Positions 29,165 to 38,481 of a stretch of 64,000 nt of DNA are shown piece after piece. The DNA lies in contig NZ_LMQP01000003.1 of the NCBI RefSeq assembly GCF_001425405.1, forward strand, positions 1,202,642-1,266,641, given 5' to 3'. Source of the stretch: Sphingomonas sp. Leaf412. Its GTDB lineage: Bacteria > Pseudomonadota > Alphaproteobacteria > Sphingomonadales > Sphingomonadaceae. Numbering within the stretch: position 1 is the stretch's first letter; the number at the start of each line of letters is the position of its first letter. The translations under genes were made by a program, and so were the position numbers. A model generated the notes under the pieces. That model did no database searches. It had not been told where the DNA came from and saw only the letters and a list, made by a program, of their open reading frames with translations.

Positions 29165-30079
29165 ATGCGGATCACCTTCATGGGAACCCCCGACTTCGCC
29201 GTGCCCACGCTCGACGCGCTGGTCGCCGCGGGGCACGACGTGGTGGCGGCCTATACCCAGCCGCCGCGACCCGGCGGGCGGCGCGGGCGCGAACTCGTGC
29301 CGTCGCCGGTGCAGCGACGCGCGGAAGAACATGGCATCCCGGTCCGGTCGCCCGCGTCGCTGAAGGAAGCGGAAGCGCAGGCCGCGTTCGCCGCGCTCGA
29401 CGCCGATATCGCGGTCGTCGCCGCCTATGGCCTGATCCTGCCGCGCGCGATCCTCGACGCACCGCTCCACGGCTGCCTCAACGTCCACGGCTCGCTGCTG
29501 CCGCGCTGGCGTGGTGCGGCGCCGATCCAGCGCGCGATCCTGGCGGGTGATGCGGAAACGGGGGTCGGGATCATGCAGATGGAGGCGGGGCTGGATACCG
29601 GCCCCGTGCGGCTGGAGGGCCGTACGCCGATCGGCGACAAGACGACCGGCGACTTGACCGCCGAACTGGCGGACATGGGCGCCGCGCTGATGGTGCGGGT
29701 CCTTTCCGACATGAACGCGCATCCCTTCAGGCCGCAGCCCGACGACGGCATCACCTATGCCGCGAAGGTCGACAAGGTGGAGGCACGGATCGACTGGACC
29801 CGAAGCGCGCTCGACATCGAGCGGCTGGTCCGCGCGATGAACCCCGCCCCCGGCGCGTGGTTCGAGGTCGGTGGCGAGCGCGTGAAGCTGCTCGCGGCGG
29901 AGGTCCTCCCCTTCACCTTCCCGGGCGGCGAGGGCACGACCGTCGACGACCGGATGACGATCGCGTGCGGCGACGGTGCGATCCGCCCGATCACGCTCCA
30001 GCGAGCGGGCCGCGGCGCGATGCCGCTGGACGACTTCCTGCGCGGACAGGCGGTGGCGTCGGGCACCGACCTGTCGTGA
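29165..30079 (+). CDS. fmt: Methionyl-tRNA formyltransferase
   Basis: Fmt formylates initiator methionyl-tRNA using 10-formyl-tetrahydrofolate. The 304-residue product has the N-terminal Rossmann-like domain with FMGTPDFAV, the catalytic region [17 protein letters not shown] containing the N-H-D/S core of the family, [15 protein letters not shown], and the C-terminal OB-like tRNA-binding domain ([21 protein letters not shown]). ATG 29165 gives the standard MRITFMGTP start; a GTG lies two codons earlier. The stop overlaps the truA start by 4 bases (GTGA). Confidence 0.96.
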   Translation: MRITFMGTPDFAVPTLDALVAAGHDVVAAYTQPPRPGGRRGRELVPSPVQRRAEEHGIPVRSPASLKEAEAQAAFAALDADIAVVAAYGLILPRAILDAPLHGCLNVHGSLLPRWRGAAPIQRAILAGDAETGVGIMQMEAGLDTGPVRLEGRTPIGDKTTGDLTAELADMGAALMVRVLSDMNAHPFRPQPDDGITYAAKVDKVEARIDWTRSALDIERLVRAMNPAPGAWFEVGGERVKLLAAEVLPFTFPGGEGTTVDDRMTIACGDGAIRPITLQRAGRGAMPLDDFLRGQAVASGTDLS

Positions 30080-30816
30080 CGCGCTTCGCGCTGACGGTCG
30101 AATATGACGGCCGCCCCTTCGTCGGGTGGCAACGGCAGGCGGTGGGCGACAGCGTGCAGCAGGTGATCGAGGACGCCGCCTTCGCGGTCACGGGCGAACG
30201 GACCGCGGTCCACGCCGCGGGCCGCACCGACGCGGGCGTCCACGCGATCGCGATGCGCGCGCATCTCGACATCGCGAAGCCGATCGCGCCGTTCCGGCTG
30301 GGCGAGGCGCTGAACGCCCGCCTGCGCCCCGCACCCGTCGCGATCCTCGAGTGCGCGGCGGTGGCGGACGACTGGCACGCGCGGTTTTCCTGTATCGGTC
30401 GCGCGTACGAATATCGCATCGTCAACCGCCGCGCGCCGTTGAGCTTCGAAAAGGGGCTGGCGTGGCAGATCCCCCAGCCGCTCGACGCCGCGGCGATGCA
30501 CGATGCGGCGCAGGCGCTGGTGGGGCTGCACGACTTCACGACCTTCCGCTCCGCGCATTGCCAGTCGGCCAGCCCGGTCAAGACGCTGGACCGGATCGCG
30601 GTGGAGCGCGACGGCGATCTGGTCGCGGTGACGGTCGCGGCGCGGTCGTTCCTGCATCATCAGGTCCGCTCGATGGTCGGCTGCCTCGCGCTGGTCGGCA
30701 TGGGCCGCTGGACCAGGGGCGACGTCGCCGACGCGCTGGCCGCGGCGGACCGCGCGCGGCTAGGCCTGAACGCGCCGCCCGACGGACTGTTCTTCGTCGA
30801 GGCGCGCTATCCGTGA
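30076..30816 (+). CDS. truA: tRNA pseudouridine(38-40) synthase
   Basis: TruA isomerises uridines 38-40 in the anticodon arm of many tRNAs. The 246-residue product begins at a GTG overlapping the fmt stop ([19 protein letters not shown]), carries catalytic D52 in [10 protein letters not shown], and has [12 protein letters not shown] and [11 protein letters not shown] near the end, all typical. The GTGA overlap indicates translational coupling with fmt, an order common in alphaproteobacteria. Confidence 0.95.
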   Translation: MTRFALTVEYDGRPFVGWQRQAVGDSVQQVIEDAAFAVTGERTAVHAAGRTDAGVHAIAMRAHLDIAKPIAPFRLGEALNARLRPAPVAILECAAVADDWHARFSCIGRAYEYRIVNRRAPLSFEKGLAWQIPQPLDAAAMHDAAQALVGLHDFTTFRSAHCQSASPVKTLDRIAVERDGDLVAVTVAARSFLHHQVRSMVGCLALVGMGRWTRGDVADALAAADRARLGLNAPPDGLFFVEARYP

Positions 30817-30869
30817 TCCGTCACCCCGACGAAAGCCGGGGTCTCCCGTTACAGGATACGCCGGCGGCC

Positions 30870-30897
30870 CGTCATCCCGGCTGTCGCCGGGATGACG
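30870..30897. terminator. REP-like hairpin between convergent genes
   Basis: A perfect 12-base-pair stem (CGTCATCCCGGC and its complement) closes a 4-base loop, 1 base before the stop of the RNA methyltransferase gene and about 50 bases after truA. A related arm (CGTCACCCCGACGAAAGCCG) lies just upstream at 30819-30838. The element probably ends both transcripts or stabilises their 3' ends. Confidence 0.55.
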
Positions 30898-30898
30898 A

Positions 30899-32068
30899 TC
30901 ATCGCGAGAATCGCGCCGCCAGTTCCACATGGGTCGACCAGCGGAACTGCCCCACCGGCTGCACCCAGTCGAGCCGATAGCCCCCTTCGCACAACATCTT
31001 CGCATCGCGTGCGAAGCTGCTGGGATTGCACGAGACATAGGCGATGCGCGGCACGGCGCACGCGGCCAGCGCCTCCGCCTGCTCGCGCGCGCCCGCGCGC
31101 GGCGGGTCCAGCACGATCGCGTCGAACCGGTCCAGCTCCGCCACGGTCAGCGGCCGGCGATACAGGTCGCGGTGATCCGCGAACACCGCCCGCTGCGCCC
31201 GCCCCGCCCCGGCCTTCAGCGCGAGGATCGCGTCGCGATTGCCCTCCGCGGCATAGACCCGCCCGGGGAGCGCCAGTGCAAAGGTGCCGAGCCCCGAGAA
31301 CAGGTCGGCGGCGACGCGCGTGTCGCCCACCGCCTCCCGGACCGCCGCGACCAGCGCCGCCTCCCCCTCGCGCGTCGCCTGTAGGAACGCGCCGGGCGGC
31401 AAGGGCACCGGCACCTGCCCCAGCGTCATTGTCGCCGCATCCGGCTCCCACCGCGTTTCCGCGCCATATCCCTCATCGAACGCGATCCGCGCCACGCCGT
31501 GTCCTTGCGCGAAGGCGGTAATCGCCTCGTGCGCGGCCAGCCCCTCGGGCGCGACGCCGGTCACCAGCACGTCGACTCCCTGGTCCGCGATCGTCAGTTG
31601 CAGGTCCAGCCGCCGCTTGGCGCGAAAGGACAACAGCAATCGCTTCAGCGGCCGGAGCAGCGCGAACAGCTCGGGCGCCAGCACATGGCACTCGGTCAGA
31701 TCGACCAGCTGGTGGCTCTTCTCGATACTGAAGCCCAGCCGGCCCGCGGGATCGAAATGGAGCGACGCGCGCCGCCGGGTCCGCGGGGGCGACAGCGACG
31801 GCACGCGCACCTCGGTTTCCAGCCCCTGCGCGGCCAGCGCGTAGGAGATGCGATCGCCCAGGAAATCGGACCAGCTGGCATCGTCCAGATGCTGCAACTG
31901 GCACCCGCCGCATTCGGGGAAGTGGCGGCACGGCGGGGTCGCGTGATGCGGTCCCGGCGTGACGAAGCCGTCGTCGGTGACGGTGTCGCCCGGTGCGGCG
32001 AAGGCGATGTGCCGCCCGTCGTCGGTGACCCCCTCGCCCCGTCCGGCGACGCGCAGGACGATGTTCAT
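30899..32068 (-). CDS. Class I SAM-dependent RNA m5U methyltransferase (RumA/TrmA family)
   Basis: This 389-residue enzyme of the RNA uracil-C5 methyltransferase family probably modifies 23S rRNA. An N-terminal TRAM-like segment is followed by an iron-sulfur cluster motif with C47, C53 and C56 (CRHFPECGGCQLQH) and a fourth cysteine in LTECHVL. The SAM-binding site is in AADLFSGLGTFALAL, the DPPRAGA loop follows, and the catalytic cysteine is in YVSCNPSSFARD. ATG 32068 overlaps the stop of the upstream NAD(P)HX repair gene by 4 bases. The exact uridine target cannot be told from sequence. Confidence 0.9.
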   Translation of the reverse strand: MNIVLRVAGRGEGVTDDGRHIAFAAPGDTVTDDGFVTPGPHHATPPCRHFPECGGCQLQHLDDASWSDFLGDRISYALAAQGLETEVRVPSLSPPRTRRRASLHFDPAGRLGFSIEKSHQLVDLTECHVLAPELFALLRPLKRLLLSFRAKRRLDLQLTIADQGVDVLVTGVAPEGLAAHEAITAFAQGHGVARIAFDEGYGAETRWEPDAATMTLGQVPVPLPPGAFLQATREGEAALVAAVREAVGDTRVAADLFSGLGTFALALPGRVYAAEGNRDAILALKAGAGRAQRAVFADHRDLYRRPLTVAELDRFDAIVLDPPRAGAREQAEALAACAVPRIAYVSCNPSSFARDAKMLCEGGYRLDWVQPVGQFRWSTHVELAARFSR

Positions 32069-33432
32069 GCCGCGTCCCCGACACCGGACAGCGCCGCGGC
32101 AAGATCGTCGGCGATGAAGGCGGCGCCCAGCCGCCGCGCCGCGGCGCCGTGCATCCATACGCCGCGCGCGGCGGCGTCCACCGGCGCGATCCCCGTGGCC
32201 AGCGCCGCCGCGATCGCGCCTGCCAGCACGTCGCCCGTTCCCGCGGTGGACAGCCACCCGCTCGCTTCGGTCGCGACCAGCACGCGCCCGTCGGCTCCCG
32301 CGACGACGGTGTCGGCGCCCTTGAACACCACGGTCGCGCCGCTGCGCGCGGCGGCGACGCGCGCCGCCTCGATCTTCGATCCCGGAAAGGCGCCGAACAA
32401 CGCCGCGAACTCCCCGGCATGGGGCGTCAGGATCATCGTCCCGCCGCGCGCCTTCAATCGCTCCGGCGTCACCAGGTGCAGCGCATCACCGTCGATCACC
32501 AGCGGCCGGTCAGTCGCCAGCACGCGATCGAGCAGCACGCGCATGTCCTCGTCGCGCCCCAGCCCCGGCCCGACGACCAGCGCGCCGATCCGCGCATCGC
32601 CCAGCGCGGCGTCGTCCAGCGGTCGGCGGACCAGGGCGTGCGGCGCGCCCGGCATGCTGGCGCCCAGCAGCGTGACGTACCCCGCGCCCGCATGCATCGC
32701 CGCGGTCGCGGCCAGATGCGCCGCGCCCGCCATCCGTCCCTTCACGATCGCGACCATGCCGCGGGTGAACTTGTGCCGCTCCGGCCCGGGCGCCGCGACG
32801 CGTGACGGCCCCAGCACGGCGGTACGGGAGCGGGTCGCGATCCCGATGTCCAGCACGCGCACCGCCCCGCATCGCGCCGCGCCCGGTTGCAGCACATGCG
32901 CGGGCTTCGCCGCGCCCAGCGCCAGCGTGATGTCGAACGGCGGCGCGCCCAGGATCGCGCCGTCGTCGGTCGACAGCCCGCTCGGCAGGTCGAGCGCGAT
33001 CGACAGCTGCGCCGCATCGACCAGCCGCGCCAGCGCCGCGGCGTCCCGGTCGTCCAGCGGACGCGAGACGCCGGTCCCGAACAAGGCATCGAGCAGCACC
33101 GGCGCCGCCACCGCCTCCGCCAGTTCCTCGACCGGCCCGGACCATCCCGCGCGCGCGGCCGCCGCGGCGTCGGAGCGCGGCGCGCCGTGCGCCGCCACGC
33201 GCACCGTCCGCCCCAGCGCCGCCAGCCGCGCCGCCGCGACATAGCCGTCGCCGCCGTTGTTGCCCGGCCCGCACAGCACCAGCACCTCGTGATGCGCGGC
33301 CAGCCGGTGCACCGCCGTCGCCACCGCCGCACCGGCGCGCGCCATCAGCGCCGCGTCCGTTTCCCCGCTCGCGATTTCCGCCGCGCGCATGTCCGCCGCC
33401 GTCAGGATCGGCATGCCCTCGATCCGGGTCAC
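32065..33432 (-). CDS. Bifunctional NAD(P)HX epimerase / ADP-dependent NAD(P)HX dehydratase
   Basis: This enzyme repairs hydrated NADH and NADPH. The N-terminal epimerase domain (about residues 10-215) has LCGPGNNGGDGYVAARL-like sequence and LDALFGTGVSRPL. The C-terminal ribokinase-like dehydratase domain contains ILTPHAGEFAALFG, VFKGADTVVAG and the phosphate-binding TAGTGDVLAGAIAA. The product is full length for the fused form (455 residues). I chose the GTG at 33432, which overlaps the upstream stop (GTGA); an ATG at 33414 is possible. It lies in an operon-like run ilvD, lipoprotein, this gene, RNA methyltransferase. Confidence 0.93.
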   Translation of the reverse strand: MTRIEGMPILTAADMRAAEIASGETDAALMARAGAAVATAVHRLAAHHEVLVLCGPGNNGGDGYVAAARLAALGRTVRVAAHGAPRSDAAAAARAGWSGPVEELAEAVAAPVLLDALFGTGVSRPLDDRDAAALARLVDAAQLSIALDLPSGLSTDDGAILGAPPFDITLALGAAKPAHVLQPGAARCGAVRVLDIGIATRSRTAVLGPSRVAAPGPERHKFTRGMVAIVKGRMAGAAHLAATAAMHAGAGYVTLLGASMPGAPHALVRRPLDDAALGDARIGALVVGPGLGRDEDMRVLLDRVLATDRPLVIDGDALHLVTPERLKARGGTMILTPHAGEFAALFGAFPGSKIEAARVAAARSGATVVFKGADTVVAGADGRVLVATEASGWLSTAGTGDVLAGAIAAALATGIAPVDAAARGVWMHGAAARRLGAAFIADDLAAALSGVGDAA

Positions 33433-33854
33433 GTCTTGGGCCTCACCGTCGCCGGCAGGCGGTAGACGTCGTCGCCGATCGCGACCTCGATCTCGGTCGG
33501 ATCCACGATCGTCACCTTCGCCGCTTCCGCCCCGTCCGCCGCGACGACGCCGCGGCCGTCCTTCGTCACCAGCAGGCGGCGGAATCCGCCGTCGGGGTGC
33601 CGCACCGTCAGCAACAGGCCGCGCGCCTCCTGCGTCCGGTCGACCGCACACACGCGCTCCAGCGTGGCCGCGCCAGCGGGCGCGCATTTTACGCGCCCGT
33701 CATCCGCCGCCGCCGCGCTCTGCTGCGCCTCGACCTTCGCCAGAACCTGCGTATCCGCAGGCCGGTCGCCGCATGCCGACAGCAGGAGGATCGGAACGAC
33801 CCCTGCCAGCGTGGCCGGCATCAACCGGGGACGCCGGGCGTCAGATATCCGCAT
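33429..33854 (-). CDS. Putative lipoprotein
   Basis: This 141-residue exported protein has a basic N-terminus, a hydrophobic stretch and the lipobox LLSAC (C28), indicating lipid attachment and probably outer-membrane or periplasmic location. The mature part has two cysteines (KCAPAG and RVCAVD) that could pair, and a small beta-rich domain. I chose the ATG at 33854, which overlaps the ilvD end by 14 bases, because it supplies the arginines of the signal peptide. An internal ATG at 33822 would remove them. Function unknown. Confidence 0.7.
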   Translation of the reverse strand: MRISDARRPRLMPATLAGVVPILLLSACGDRPADTQVLAKVEAQQSAAAADDGRVKCAPAGAATLERVCAVDRTQEARGLLLTVRHPDGGFRRLLVTKDGRGVVAADGAEAAKVTIVDPTEIEVAIGDDVYRLPATVRPKT

Positions 33855-35562
33855 ACACATGGCGCTCCGCCTTCGCGCCGGGGTGGGTGACCGCACCGGC
33901 CCAGGCAGGACCGACGTTCTGGGCGTAGCGCCACAGCGATCCCGAGCCGTAGCCGTTGTCGCGCGGGCGCCAGTCGGCGCGTCGCGCCGCCAGCACGTCG
34001 TCGGCGACCAGCAGGTCGATCGTCCCCGCCTCGGCATCGATGCGGATCGTGTCGCCGTCCGCGACCAGCGCGATCGGTCCCCCCTCGGCCGCCTCCGGTC
34101 CGACATGCCCGATGCAGAATCCCCGCGTCGCGCCCGAGAAGCGCCCGTCGGTGATGAGCGCGACCTTCTCGCCCATGCCCAGCCCGTACAGCGCCGCGGT
34201 GGTGGACAGCATCTCGCGCATCCCCGGCCCGCCCTTCGGCCCCTCGTAGCGGATCACGACGACCTCGCCCTCGCGGATGCTGCGCGCCTCGACCGCGGCG
34301 AAGGCGTCCTCCTCGCAATCGAAGCAGCGGGCCGGCCCCTCGAACTGCAACCGGTGCATTCCCGCGACCTTCACGATCGCCCCGTCGGGCGCCAGGGTGC
34401 CGCGCAGGCCGACGACGCCGCCGGTGGGCGTGATCGGCGCCTTGGCGTCGTAGATCACCTTCTGGTCCGGGTTCCACGTCACCTGGTCGATATTCTCGCC
34501 CAGCGTGCGCCCGGTGACGGTCAGGCAGTCGCCGTGGAGCAAACCCTCCGCCAGCAACGTCTTCATCAGCATGTAGACGCCCCCGGCCTCGTACATGTCC
34601 TTCGCGACGTACTTTCCGCCGGGCTTCAGGTCCGCGCAATAGGGCGTGGTCCTGAACACCTCCGCCACGTCGAACAGGTCGAAATCGATCCCGCACTCGC
34701 TCGCCATCGCGGGCAGGTGCAGCGCGCCGTTGGTCGATCCGCCGGTCGCGGCGACGATCCGCGCCGCATTCTCGAACGCCGCGCGCGTGCAGATGTCGCG
34801 CGGGCGGATATTCCTGGCGAGCAATTCCATCACCTGCGCCCCCGCCGCGACCGCGATCTGTTCGCGCGACGTGTAAGGTGCGGGCACCATGTTGCTGTTC
34901 GGCAACGACAAACCGATCGCTTCGCCGACGCACGCCATGGTGTTTGCGGTATATTGCCCGCCGCACGCGCCGTGGCCCGGGCACGCGACCTTCTCCAGCG
35001 CGTGGACCTCCGCGATCGGGCAGGCGCCCGCGGCATATTTGCCGACGACCTCGAACACGTCGACGACGGTCACGTCGCGGTCCTGGTAGCGGCCGGGCAG
35101 GATCGACCCGCCGTAGACGAAGATGCTGGGGATGTTCAGCCGCAGCATCGCCATCATCATGCCCGGCAGCGACTTGTCGCATCCCGCGAAGCCGATCAGC
35201 GCGTCGTAGCAATGGCCGCGGACCGACAGTTCGACCGAATCGGCGATCACCTCGCGGCTGACGAGGCTGGCCTTCATGCCCTGATGCCCCATCGCGATGC
35301 CGTCGGTGACGGTGATGGTGTTGAACCGCCGCGGCATCCCCCCGCCCTGCTCCACGCCGCGCCGGGCCGCGTCGGCCTGCGCGTCCAGCGTCGTGTTGCA
35401 CGGCGCGCTGTCGTTACCGGCGGAGGCGAGTCCGACGAACGGCCGCGCGATCTCCTCCTCGGTCAGCCCCATCGCATAATAATAGCTGCGATGCGGCGCA
35501 CGCTCGGGACCCACCGACACGTGGCGGCTGGGCAGGCGGGACTTGTCGAAAACATGGGTCAT
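33841..35562 (-). CDS. ilvD: Dihydroxy-acid dehydratase
   Basis: IlvD dehydrates 2,3-dihydroxy acids in isoleucine, valine and pantothenate synthesis, using an iron-sulfur cluster and Mg. The 573-residue product carries C55 (DSAPCNTTL), [14 protein letters not shown] and the [17 protein letters not shown] motif supplying cluster cysteines, followed by [22 protein letters not shown] 35562 gives [15 protein letters not shown]; a GTG three codons upstream is also possible. It heads a run of overlapping genes with the lipoprotein, the NAD(P)HX repair enzyme and the RNA methyltransferase. Confidence 0.96.
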   Translation of the reverse strand: MTHVFDKSRLPSRHVSVGPERAPHRSYYYAMGLTEEEIARPFVGLASAGNDSAPCNTTLDAQADAARRGVEQGGGMPRRFNTITVTDGIAMGHQGMKASLVSREVIADSVELSVRGHCYDALIGFAGCDKSLPGMMMAMLRLNIPSIFVYGGSILPGRYQDRDVTVVDVFEVVGKYAAGACPIAEVHALEKVACPGHGACGGQYTANTMACVGEAIGLSLPNSNMVPAPYTSREQIAVAAGAQVMELLARNIRPRDICTRAAFENAARIVAATGGSTNGALHLPAMASECGIDFDLFDVAEVFRTTPYCADLKPGGKYVAKDMYEAGGVYMLMKTLLAEGLLHGDCLTVTGRTLGENIDQVTWNPDQKVIYDAKAPITPTGGVVGLRGTLAPDGAIVKVAGMHRLQFEGPARCFDCEEDAFAAVEARSIREGEVVVIRYEGPKGGPGMREMLSTTAALYGLGMGEKVALITDGRFSGATRGFCIGHVGPEAAEGGPIALVADGDTIRIDAEAGTIDLLVADDVLAARRADWRPRDNGYGSGSLWRYAQNVGPAWAGAVTHPGAKAERHVYADI

Positions 35563-35631
35563 GGCGCGCACGCCTATGTCGCGGGAAAGGGGCGCGGCGC
35601 AAGGATATTAGCGCGACCTGCGCACCGCCGG

Positions 35632-35991
35632 TTACGCCAGCTGGTCGAGCGCGGCCTTCACCCCGTCCATCGTGAACGGCTTCGACAGGCGCGGCCGGTC
35701 GCGATGTTCCGGCGTGATCTCGTCGCCCGATCCGCCGGTCGCGAAGACGAAGGGGATGTCCTTCGCCGCCAGCGCATCCGCCACCGCGAAGCTCTTCTCC
35801 CCGCCGCGCAGGTTCACGTCCAGGATCGCGGCGTCGACGTTGCCCGCCTCCACGATCGCCACCGCCGCCGCCACGCTGTCCGCCGTACCGGCCAGTCCCT
35901 GGTCCAGCGCGTCGAGGAAATCTTCCAGCATCATCGCGATCAGCGGTTCGTCTTCGACCAGGAGTACGCGCATCGTCATGGTCTTCGCCAT
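35632..35991 (-). CDS. Single-domain response regulator
   Basis: This 119-residue receiver domain has no output domain. The acidic pocket is E13-D14, the phosphoacceptor is D58 (ILDVNL), and the conserved lysine is in RLSKPF. The sequence, especially DVNLRGGEKSFAVADAL, is like stand-alone receivers that pair with HWE or hybrid histidine kinases in alphaproteobacteria. It lies 38 bases downstream of cckA on the same strand, so it may be phosphorylated by, or drain phosphate from, that pathway. Internal ATGs at 35979 and 35973 are alternative starts. Confidence 0.88.
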   Translation of the reverse strand: MAKTMTMRVLLVEDEPLIAMMLEDFLDALDQGLAGTADSVAAAVAIVEAGNVDAAILDVNLRGGEKSFAVADALAAKDIPFVFATGGSGDEITPEHRDRPRLSKPFTMDGVKAALDQLA

Positions 35992-36029
35992 AACGGGTGT
36001 TTACGGCCGCGCAACTATCTCGATCAGGA

Positions 36030-38477
36030 TCATCCGCCGATCCCGGTCAATTGCGCCGCCTCCGGGCCCTCCTCGCGCGACAGGACGTCGCGCACCGCTT
36101 CGGCCAGCTGCTGGACCGAAAACGGCTTGGGCAGGAACGACACGTTGTCGAGATCGATCGACCGGCGCAGCTGTTCCTCGGCATAGCCTGACATGAACAG
36201 GATCGGGATTCCCGGCAGCTGCCGGCGCAGGTGCGTCGCCAGCGTCGGGCCGTCCATCACCGGCATCATGACGTCGCTGACCACCATCCGTGGCCGTTCG
36301 ACGCCGTCGATCAGCTCCAGCGCCGCCTCGCCGTTCTCCGCCGACAGGACCGTATAGCCCTGCCGCGACAGCGCGCGCTCCGCGACGGCGCGGACCATGT
36401 CCTCGTCCTCGACCAGCAGGATCGTGCCCGACCCCCACAATTCGGTCGTGCGCAGGCGGTTCACGCTGGCCAGCGGCGTCGCCACCGCATCGTCCCCCGT
36501 GGCGTTGTGGACGGGAAGGTAGACGGTGAACGTCGCGCCCTGCCCCGGCCGGGAATCGGCGAAGATGTAGCCGCCCGATTGCTTGACGATGCCGTACACC
36601 GTCGACAGGCCGAGGCCCGTGCCCTTCCCCACTTCCTTGGTCGTGAAGAACGGTTCGAATATCTTGTGCTGCACTTCCAGCGGGATGCCCGTGCCGGTGT
36701 CGGTCACCTCCAGCGCGGTATAATCGCCCACGGGCATGATGTCGCCGCGGCGCCGCACTTCCGCGATCGGCACGGTGCGGGTCTGGATCGTCAGGCGGTG
36801 CGCCGCGCCGCTGCTCTTGCTCAGCATCGCGTCGCGCGCATTGACCGCCAGGTTCACGACCACCTGCTCCAGCTGGCCCGGATCGGCGCGGACCGATCCC
36901 TGGTCGCGCCCGTGCTTCACCTCCAGCCGTACCGTCTCGCCCATCAGGCGGCGCAGCAGGGTCGATACCTCGCTGACCACGTCGGGCAACTGCAAGACCT
37001 GCGGGCGCAGCGTCTGCTGGCGGGAGAAGGCCAGCAACTGCCGCGTCAGCGATGCGGCGCGGTTGGAATTGGCGCGGATCTGCTGGATGTCGTCATAATC
37101 GCTGTCGCCCGGGGAATGGCGCATCAGCATCAGGTCGCAATGGCCGATGATCGCGGTCAGGATATTGTTGAAATCGTGCGCGACGCCGCCCGCCAGCTGC
37201 CCCACCGCCTGCATCTTCGTCGCCTGCGCGACCTCGCGCTTCAGGCGGTTCTCCTCGTTGTTGTCCTTCAGGCTCAGCAGCACCGCCGCATCGCCCAGCC
37301 CGCGCGCCGCCGCGATCGACAGGACGACCGGCTCGTCGGGATGGTCCTTCAGCCGGACCGCGAAATCCATCGACCGCGCGCCCCCACCCGCGAACTTGCG
37401 GATCGCATCGGCCACCACGCCCTTGTCCTCGCGCACGACCAGGTCGCCGGGGTAGAGCGGCGGACTGGTCATGTCGACGGAGGCGGCGCGGGCGAACGCC
37501 GTGTTCATCTGGACGAACCGCCCCTCGCGATCCACCAGTGCGACGCCGAACGGCATCAGCATCACCAGTGTTTCGACATCGGCCGACGCGCCCGGTGCCA
37601 GGCCCGCCTCCGCATCCACCATCGCCACCAGGATCGGCCCGTCGGCACGGTCGGTCAACGGCAGCTGGAGCAATCGCATCGGCGTCGCGCTCGGCCCCTC
37701 CGCCACGAAACGGACCAGCCGGTCGGCGTCGCCCGCCAGATATTGCGCCAGGTCCTGACCCGTCATGTCGGTGTCGACCTGCCCGGTCGCGCGCGCGCGC
37801 AGGACGGGATTGGCGGCAAGGACGTGGCCCGCGGGATCGATCACCCCCGCCATGATCCCCGCCACCCCGGCGCGGATGCCCAGCGCGCCGCCGATCGCAT
37901 CGACCAGCCGGTCGGGGGCGGCGCTCGCCTCCCCCTCCACGACGCGCCATACCAGGCAATCGCCCTCCGTCCCCGCGCGCGTGATGGCGATCGACAGCGG
38001 CCGCCCGGCGGAGAACAGCCCGTCGCACGCCGCCGCCCCGTCGCGCCACGCCGCACGCCCCGCGCTCGCCAGCCGGTCGGCACCGTCGCCGTCCAGCGGC
38101 AGGGAGGGCGGCGTGGCGAACCCCGCGAACAGGCCGGAATAACGTTCGTTGGCGCAGACCAGCCGCCCGCCGCGATCCGTCACCGCCACCGCATCGCCGC
38201 TCGCTTCGGCCAGGGCGTGCGCGACGCTCCAGTCCACTTCCGACGGTGCGCCGCCCCGCGACGGCACCAGCCGCGCGATCGCGATGCCCGCCCCCGCCAC
38301 CGCGATCGACGCGCCCGCGAAGCCCGCCGCGATCGCGACGCTGCCCAGCAGCCACACGATCAGCGCGCCCGCCAGCAGGCCCGCCACCACCGCGATCGCC
38401 AGCGAGACGCGCGCGCTGGCCCCGAGCCGGGCGAGCCCGCGCGGCTCGTCGACCGCCGCCAGCGCTTCTACCGCCAT
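36030..38477 (-). CDS. cckA: Cell-cycle hybrid histidine kinase CckA
   Basis: CckA feeds phosphate through ChpT to the master regulator CtrA in alphaproteobacteria. The 815-residue product has two transmembrane helices (about 27-47 and 50-70), PAS-like regions (about 80-400), the histidine box LAGGVAHDFNNIL with H434, the ATPase domain (N-box NLAVNARDAM, DTGTGIP, KGTGLGLSTVYG), and a C-terminal receiver with D735 (VSDVMMPVMDG) and K784. The DHp segment RQLLAFSRQQTLRPQ is diagnostic of CckA. Regulatory partners are not in this window. A single-domain receiver follows immediately. Confidence 0.93.
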   Translation of the reverse strand: MAVEALAAVDEPRGLARLGASARVSLAIAVVAGLLAGALIVWLLGSVAIAAGFAGASIAVAGAGIAIARLVPSRGGAPSEVDWSVAHALAEASGDAVAVTDRGGRLVCANERYSGLFAGFATPPSLPLDGDGADRLASAGRAAWRDGAAACDGLFSAGRPLSIAITRAGTEGDCLVWRVVEGEASAAPDRLVDAIGGALGIRAGVAGIMAGVIDPAGHVLAANPVLRARATGQVDTDMTGQDLAQYLAGDADRLVRFVAEGPSATPMRLLQLPLTDRADGPILVAMVDAEAGLAPGASADVETLVMLMPFGVALVDREGRFVQMNTAFARAASVDMTSPPLYPGDLVVREDKGVVADAIRKFAGGGARSMDFAVRLKDHPDEPVVLSIAAARGLGDAAVLLSLKDNNEENRLKREVAQATKMQAVGQLAGGVAHDFNNILTAIIGHCDLMLMRHSPGDSDYDDIQQIRANSNRAASLTRQLLAFSRQQTLRPQVLQLPDVVSEVSTLLRRLMGETVRLEVKHGRDQGSVRADPGQLEQVVVNLAVNARDAMLSKSSGAAHRLTIQTRTVPIAEVRRRGDIMPVGDYTALEVTDTGTGIPLEVQHKIFEPFFTTKEVGKGTGLGLSTVYGIVKQSGGYIFADSRPGQGATFTVYLPVHNATGDDAVATPLASVNRLRTTELWGSGTILLVEDEDMVRAVAERALSRQGYTVLSAENGEAALELIDGVERPRMVVSDVMMPVMDGPTLATHLRRQLPGIPILFMSGYAEEQLRRSIDLDNVSFLPKPFSVQQLAEAVRDVLSREEGPEAAQLTGIGG

Positions 38478-38481
38478 CCGC

